Source: Mucilaginibacter daejeonensis (GTDB lineage: Bacteria > Bacteroidota > Bacteroidia > Sphingobacteriales > Sphingobacteriaceae). Taken from it: a stretch of 64,000 nucleotides of DNA. Below the pieces are notes generated by a model. That model was not told where the DNA came from. It ran no database searches and was given only the letters and a program-made list of their open reading frames with translations. Position numbers and translations under genes: made by a program. The DNA lies in assembly GCF_020783335.1 (NCBI RefSeq), contig NZ_CP086068.1, forward strand, positions 3,596,001-3,660,000. Direction: 5' to 3'. This document shows, piece by piece, positions 60,176 through 64,000 of this stretch. Each line of letters starts with the position of its first letter. Position 1 is the stretch's first letter.

Positions 60176-61624
60176 ATGGAACCTACTAATTCTCAACCTA
60201 AGCTTAAGAGCGAACTCGGCCTGCTCGATGGCACCATGCTGGTGGCCGGATCCATGATCGGCTCCGGGATATTCATTGTCAGCGCTGACATTATTCGCAA
60301 TGTAGGTTCATCAGGTTGGCTGATCGCCGTTTGGCTCATCACAGGTTTCATGACCCTTACCGCGGCCGTTAGCTATGGCGAGTTGAGCGCTATGTTCCCC
60401 AAAGCAGGCGGGCAGTACGTATACCTGAAAGAGGCGTATAACAAGCTCATCGCCTTTTTGTATGGCTGGAGCTTTTTTGCCGTGATCCAAACCGGAACTA
60501 TTGCTGCCGTGGGGGTGGCCTTTTCCAAATTCGCGGCCTACATTTTTCCGGTCGTTAGTGAGGAGAATATCCTGTTCAGCATGCCGATCGGCACTTATAC
60601 CTTCACGCTGAGTGCGGCACAGGTGGTATCTATCATTACGATCATATTGCTCACCTATATCAACACCCGCGGTGTTAAGGGCGGAAAACTGATCACCACT
60701 ACCTTTACCCTTACTAAGCTGTTAAGTCTTTTTGGCTTGATCGCCTTTGGCTTTATTATGGCCCGTGGCGATGTTTGGACCGCCAACTGGACCAACGCCT
60801 GGGATATGCACGGCTTAGCTAAAGACGGCAGCATAACCGCCTTGACCATCACCGGCGCGCTGGGTGCTATAGCCGCATCAATGGTGGGTTCTATATTCAG
60901 TAGTGATGCATGGAATAACGTTACCTTCATAGCCGGCGAGATGAAGAACCCTCAACGCAACATCGGTCTGAGTTTATTCCTGGGAACGATGATCGTGACG
61001 CTGATCTACGTATCGGCCAACGTGATGTACACCTCGGTGCTTCCGCTAAATGAGATCGCCACAGCCGAAAAGGACCGCGTGGCCGTAGCGGCTTCAACCG
61101 TCATATTCGGTAACGTCGGCACGTTGATCATTGCGGTTATGATCATGATATCCACCTTTGGCTGTAATAACGGCCTGATCCTGGCAGGTGCAAGGGTGTA
61201 TTATACCATGGCTAAGGATGGCTTGTTCTTCAGCAAAGCTGCTAAATTGAATGATAACCAAGTGCCCGAGTTCGGTTTGTGGATACAATGTGTGGTGGCC
61301 AGCGTATTGTGCTTGAGCGGTAAATATGGCGACCTGTTGGATATGATATCCTTTGTGGTGGTGATATTTTACGTGCTTACCATCATCGGTATTTACATCT
61401 TACGCGTTAAAAGCCCTGATGCTCCTCGCCCTTACAAAGCTTTTGGCTACCCGGTATTACCGGCCATTTATGTGATCATGGGTATAGCTTTTTGCATTTT
61501 ACTCATAAAATTCAAACCACAATACACCTGGCCGGGTTTGATCATTGTGCTGATAGGCATACCTATTTATTACATCTCAAAAAGCAGCAGCAAGCATGAG
61601 GATACTGTCCCTGATCGTACTTAG
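60176..61624 (+). CDS. APC-family amino-acid permease
   Basis: The 482-residue permease has 12 membrane helices. The substrate-binding first helix is in VAGSMIGSGIFIVSADI, and the second repeat has SAMFPKAGGQYVYLKEAYNK, as in the LAT-like amino-acid antiporters. Start at the ATG 60176 (a TTG one codon earlier is possible). The next gene, a PBP4-type peptidase, starts 29 bp before this stop, so both are on one transcript. Import of D-alanine or peptidoglycan-derived amino acids would fit this pairing but is only a guess. Confidence 0.92.
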   Translation: MEPTNSQPKLKSELGLLDGTMLVAGSMIGSGIFIVSADIIRNVGSSGWLIAVWLITGFMTLTAAVSYGELSAMFPKAGGQYVYLKEAYNKLIAFLYGWSFFAVIQTGTIAAVGVAFSKFAAYIFPVVSEENILFSMPIGTYTFTLSAAQVVSIITIILLTYINTRGVKGGKLITTTFTLTKLLSLFGLIAFGFIMARGDVWTANWTNAWDMHGLAKDGSITALTITGALGAIAASMVGSIFSSDAWNNVTFIAGEMKNPQRNIGLSLFLGTMIVTLIYVSANVMYTSVLPLNEIATAEKDRVAVAASTVIFGNVGTLIIAVMIMISTFGCNNGLILAGARVYYTMAKDGLFFSKAAKLNDNQVPEFGLWIQCVVASVLCLSGKYGDLLDMISFVVVIFYVLTIIGIYILRVKSPDAPRPYKAFGYPVLPAIYVIMGIAFCILLIKFKPQYTWPGLIIVLIGIPIYYISKSSSKHEDTVPDRT

Positions 61625-63008
61625 TTCGTTAATATTTCAAACCACTACCCGGGCACAAGGCCTGGAGAAGAACTTACAGACCGCGTTAGACCGGCTACAG
61701 CAGGACAGCCAGTGCCGCTATGCGTCCATATCGTTAACGGTGTTGGATGCAGAGACCGGTAAGGAAGTGTTCAGCGCCCACCCCAATGTGGGGCTGGCAC
61801 CGGCATCGACGCTGAAAACGTTAACCTCGATCACGGCATTCAACGTACTTGGAGCCGATTTTAAATTTCAGACCCTATTTGGCTATAGCGGCGCCATTGA
61901 TGCCACCGGAACGCTTAATGGCGATGTGATCATTAAAGGTGGCGGCGACCCTACCCTGGCCAGCTGGCGCTACCCACAAACCAAGGAAAATAATATTCTC
62001 ACCCAACTGGTGGCCGCTTTAAAGAAGGCCGGCATCAAAAAGATCAATGGGCGCATCATTGGTGATGATTCGCTATTTGATACGCAGGCCGTTCCTGACG
62101 GCTGGATCTGGCAGGATGTGGGTAATTACTACGGCGCAGGCGCATCGGCCCTTTGCTGGCGCGAGAACACTTTTGATATCAAATACGAGACCAGCACCGT
62201 TGGCAATCCTGTAAAGGTGATCGGCACCTCGCCAGCCATGCCTTACATCGACTTTAGGAGTGAGGTGACCACCGGCGCGCCCGGTACGGGCGACCACTCT
62301 TACGCCTACGTGCCTGTGGGTACCAAGAACATGTACGTACGTGGCTCCTACTCTACCGATAAGGCCGAGAAAAGCATATCTGTATCCATGACCGACCCGG
62401 CTTACGATGCGGCCTGGCGTTTAAGCGATACCCTGAAGCGCATAGGCATTGCCATAAGTGGGGAACCGGTATCAGTGACCACCTTAACAGCCGCCAACCT
62501 GCCTTTGCCGGCCATGAGCAAGACCCTCACATCCATCAATTCGCCAGACCTGGGAAAGATCGTGTACTGGCTCAATAAAAAGAGTATCAACCTTTATGCG
62601 GAGCAGTTGATCAAGACCATTGCACAGCGGAGCGGTAAAAAGGTATCGACCAGAGGGGGCGTGTCTGCCGTGAAAAGCTTTTGGCAAGCTAAGGGGATAG
62701 ACAGCGCTGCATTGAACATTTATGACGGTAGCGGCCTGTCGCCCGGCGACCGTATCACTACCAGCGCGCTGGCACAGATACTCCGCACTGCGGCCGATCA
62801 GCCATGGTTCGGTGTTTTTTACGAAAGCTTGCCTTTGTATAACAATATGCACATGAAAAGCGGTACCATTGCCGATGTTGTGGCCTACGCCGGTTACCAG
62901 ACCCACCAGGGACGTAAACTATGCTTTTCGGCCATTATCAACAATTACACAGGTTCGACCACTGCGGTAAGGCAAAAGCTGTTCAAGGTACTGGACGAGC
63001 TGAAATAG
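61596..63008 (+). CDS. dacB: D-alanyl-D-alanine carboxypeptidase/endopeptidase, PBP4 (S13) family
   Basis: The 470-residue exported protein has a signal peptide (about 1-20) and three active-site motifs of the penicillin-binding serine peptidases: STLK (S71, K74), SIN (330-332, in KKSINLYAEQL) and KSG (421-423, in HMKSGTI). PBP4 trims D-alanine from stem peptides or cleaves DD cross-links in peptidoglycan. The start at 61596 overlaps the permease gene by 29 bp but is required for the signal peptide. The stop abuts the convergent mgtC stop with no gap. Confidence 0.93.
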   Translation: MRILSLIVLSSLIFQTTTRAQGLEKNLQTALDRLQQDSQCRYASISLTVLDAETGKEVFSAHPNVGLAPASTLKTLTSITAFNVLGADFKFQTLFGYSGAIDATGTLNGDVIIKGGGDPTLASWRYPQTKENNILTQLVAALKKAGIKKINGRIIGDDSLFDTQAVPDGWIWQDVGNYYGAGASALCWRENTFDIKYETSTVGNPVKVIGTSPAMPYIDFRSEVTTGAPGTGDHSYAYVPVGTKNMYVRGSYSTDKAEKSISVSMTDPAYDAAWRLSDTLKRIGIAISGEPVSVTTLTAANLPLPAMSKTLTSINSPDLGKIVYWLNKKSINLYAEQLIKTIAQRSGKKVSTRGGVSAVKSFWQAKGIDSAALNIYDGSGLSPGDRITTSALAQILRTAADQPWFGVFYESLPLYNNMHMKSGTIADVVAYAGYQTHQGRKLCFSAIINNYTGSTTAVRQKLFKVLDELK

Positions 63009-63713
63009 CTATTGCAGCATGAACTCTGCCTTTTGAACACCATCGAGTGCCCGAATCTGTTGTAACACTTGCAGTTTGTTCACATTCTTGACATCCTGTT
63101 TGACCAGCGTGATGCTGATCTCATCGGTACCGTCCTCAACCTTTTTAAGGTCGATGTGAGTATAGCCTAAGTGAAGTTCTTTCAGTAAAGGGTCTAATTG
63201 GTCCACCAGTGTGTTCCCGTGTTGGATGCTTATCCGGATCTGGTCGGTTTGCCCTGCCTTAAAGTATCGTAGCTCCAGGGGTTTGATCAGCGCCAGTATG
63301 ATGAGGGCCAACACAGTGGTCAATACCGCAGCTCCGTACATGCCTCCGCCAACCGCCAATCCGATCGCCGCTACCGTCCAAAGGCCGGCCGCGGTGGTCA
63401 GTCCTTTGATCACTTGTTGCCGCACGAACATGATGGTACCTGCGCCAATGAAGCCAATACCACTCACCACCTGCGCGGCCACGCGCGACGGATCAAGCTC
63501 GATCCCTTTTTGACCGACAACATCGGTGAAACCATGCATCGATACGAGCATGAACAATGCAGCACCCATACAAACCAGCATGTGGGTACGCAGGCCTGCG
63601 GTCCAGTCGCGGCGTTGCCGCTCCAGACCTATCACGCTGCCCATTAAACAGGCAAGCAATATCCGAAGCATTATCTGTGTCAAGGAGATCATAGATAATT
63701 CACGTCTATACAC
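63009..63713 (-). CDS. MgtC/SapB-family membrane protein
   Basis: The 234-residue protein has four or five membrane helices at the N-terminus. The MgtC signature is seen in LLACLMGSVIGLERQRRDWTAGLRTHMLVCMGAALFMLVS and VVSGIGFIGAGTIM. The C-terminal soluble part (about 160-234) resembles an ACT-like domain. It could start at the inner methionine (63692), which matches most family starts. MgtC proteins are linked to magnesium stress and, in pathogens, survival in macrophages. Here it is a chromosomal housekeeping type. Confidence 0.93.
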   Translation of the reverse strand: MYRRELSMISLTQIMLRILLACLMGSVIGLERQRRDWTAGLRTHMLVCMGAALFMLVSMHGFTDVVGQKGIELDPSRVAAQVVSGIGFIGAGTIMFVRQQVIKGLTTAAGLWTVAAIGLAVGGGMYGAAVLTTVLALIILALIKPLELRYFKAGQTDQIRISIQHGNTLVDQLDPLLKELHLGYTHIDLKKVEDGTDEISITLVKQDVKNVNKLQVLQQIRALDGVQKAEFMLQ

Positions 63714-63754
63714 TCCTATATGTTTTAAAGAATTGTAGAAAGCAGTATCGATCG

Positions 63755-64000
63755 CTACCCTATTGCGGCAGATACCCGCCAGAACACCGCCATACCGTAG
63801 ATGATCAACATCACGGCATTAACGATCAGCAAAAGGTTGAGATCAGTGTATTGGAACTTTTTGACCGTGCAGGTGATCAGCAGACCAATAAAGCTTAGCA
63901 TTAGCAACAGCGGGAATATATTTTGCCACTGGTACAGGTTAATGTAGCCCAGGTGCTGCATCTTGTCCTTATATTGTATAAGCGCCACACCGGCTGCCAG
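63755..64000 (-). CDS. Membrane protein, 5' end cut by the window
   Basis: The last 81 residues of a protein that runs off the right edge: the reading frame is open to position 64000 (LAAGVALIQYKDKMQHLGYIN). It has two or three hydrophobic segments (IFPLLLMLSFIGLLITCTV; LLLIVNAVMLIIYGMAVFW). The apparent start at 63988 is GTG, but it is probably internal. No family is recognised. The stop lies 41 bp from the mgtC start, and both are on the minus strand. Confidence 0.6.
   Translation of the reverse strand: MAAGVALIQYKDKMQHLGYINLYQWQNIFPLLLMLSFIGLLITCTVKKFQYTDLNLLLIVNAVMLIIYGMAVFWRVSAAIG

Noticed and set aside
1..64000. tRNA, rRNA, replication origin or phage genes
   Set aside because: None was recognised in the intergenic regions; gyrB and dnaE are present but no dnaA or dnaN or DnaA-box cluster was seen.

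Overview
The window is a 64 kb piece of chromosome from a member of the Bacteroidota, most likely the Sphingobacteriaceae (Mucilaginibacter/Pedobacter-like). The signs are Bacteroidota-type promoters (TAnnTTTG at -7), a lipoprotein form of TamA paired with TamB, an HU-like/SPOR fusion protein, DUF2911 and DUF6496 proteins, and several families of short dispersed palindromic repeats. No rRNA, tRNA, CRISPR array, prophage or intact insertion sequence was seen. Most of the window is housekeeping sequence of even composition.

Layout. 1-5200: the 5' part of dprA, a BlaI-type repressor with an M56 membrane protease behind five tandem operator-like boxes, then rsmG, an ECF-type sigma factor and a membrane glycosyltransferase in one leftward run. 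5300-8575: tgt, an LptF/LptG-family permease and an EamA transporter. 8576-9719: more than 1 kb with no gene and a very AT-rich core. 9720-17600: LapA-like protein, cysteine desulfurase, phosphoglucosamine mutase, PAP2, ZIP transporter, NUDIX, RluA-type pseudouridine synthase, DUF2383, TspO, an unknown membrane protein and TfoX_N. 17666-28952: dnaE, then the envelope pair TamB-TamL. 29122-36586: a retropepsin-like protein, a PLDc_N membrane peptide, a cNMP/CBS/DUF294 signalling protein coupled to a DnaQ-like exonuclease, a PadR regulator with two tandem paralogous membrane proteins, and gyrB. 36740-42776: OmpH-like lipoprotein, guanine deaminase, SelW-like and Hsp15-like proteins, dapD, a GT4 glycosyltransferase with tsaC, an RRM protein and a lone response regulator.

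42959-51315 is the most interesting region. It holds a periplasmic TPR protein, an outer-membrane barrel with a TonB-box-like motif but no visible plug, a membrane-spanning HU-like/SPOR protein, and ExbB, ExbD and TonB homologues, all on one strand with short gaps or overlaps. I read it as a dedicated energised trans-envelope machine, possibly a Bacteroidota counterpart of Tol-Pal. That function is inference.

51438-64000: folC, an aldo/keto reductase with a Gfo/Idh/MocA oxidoreductase, a DUF2911 protein, a small basic DUF6496 protein missed by length cut-offs, a Vat-like acetyltransferase, a TlpA-fold protein lacking the first redox cysteine, a membrane pyrophosphatase of the K+-dependent type, an amino-acid permease overlapping a PBP4-type peptidase, an MgtC protein and a truncated membrane protein at the right edge. 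Several annotated starts were moved inward because the longer reading frames begin inside repeats or upstream genes.
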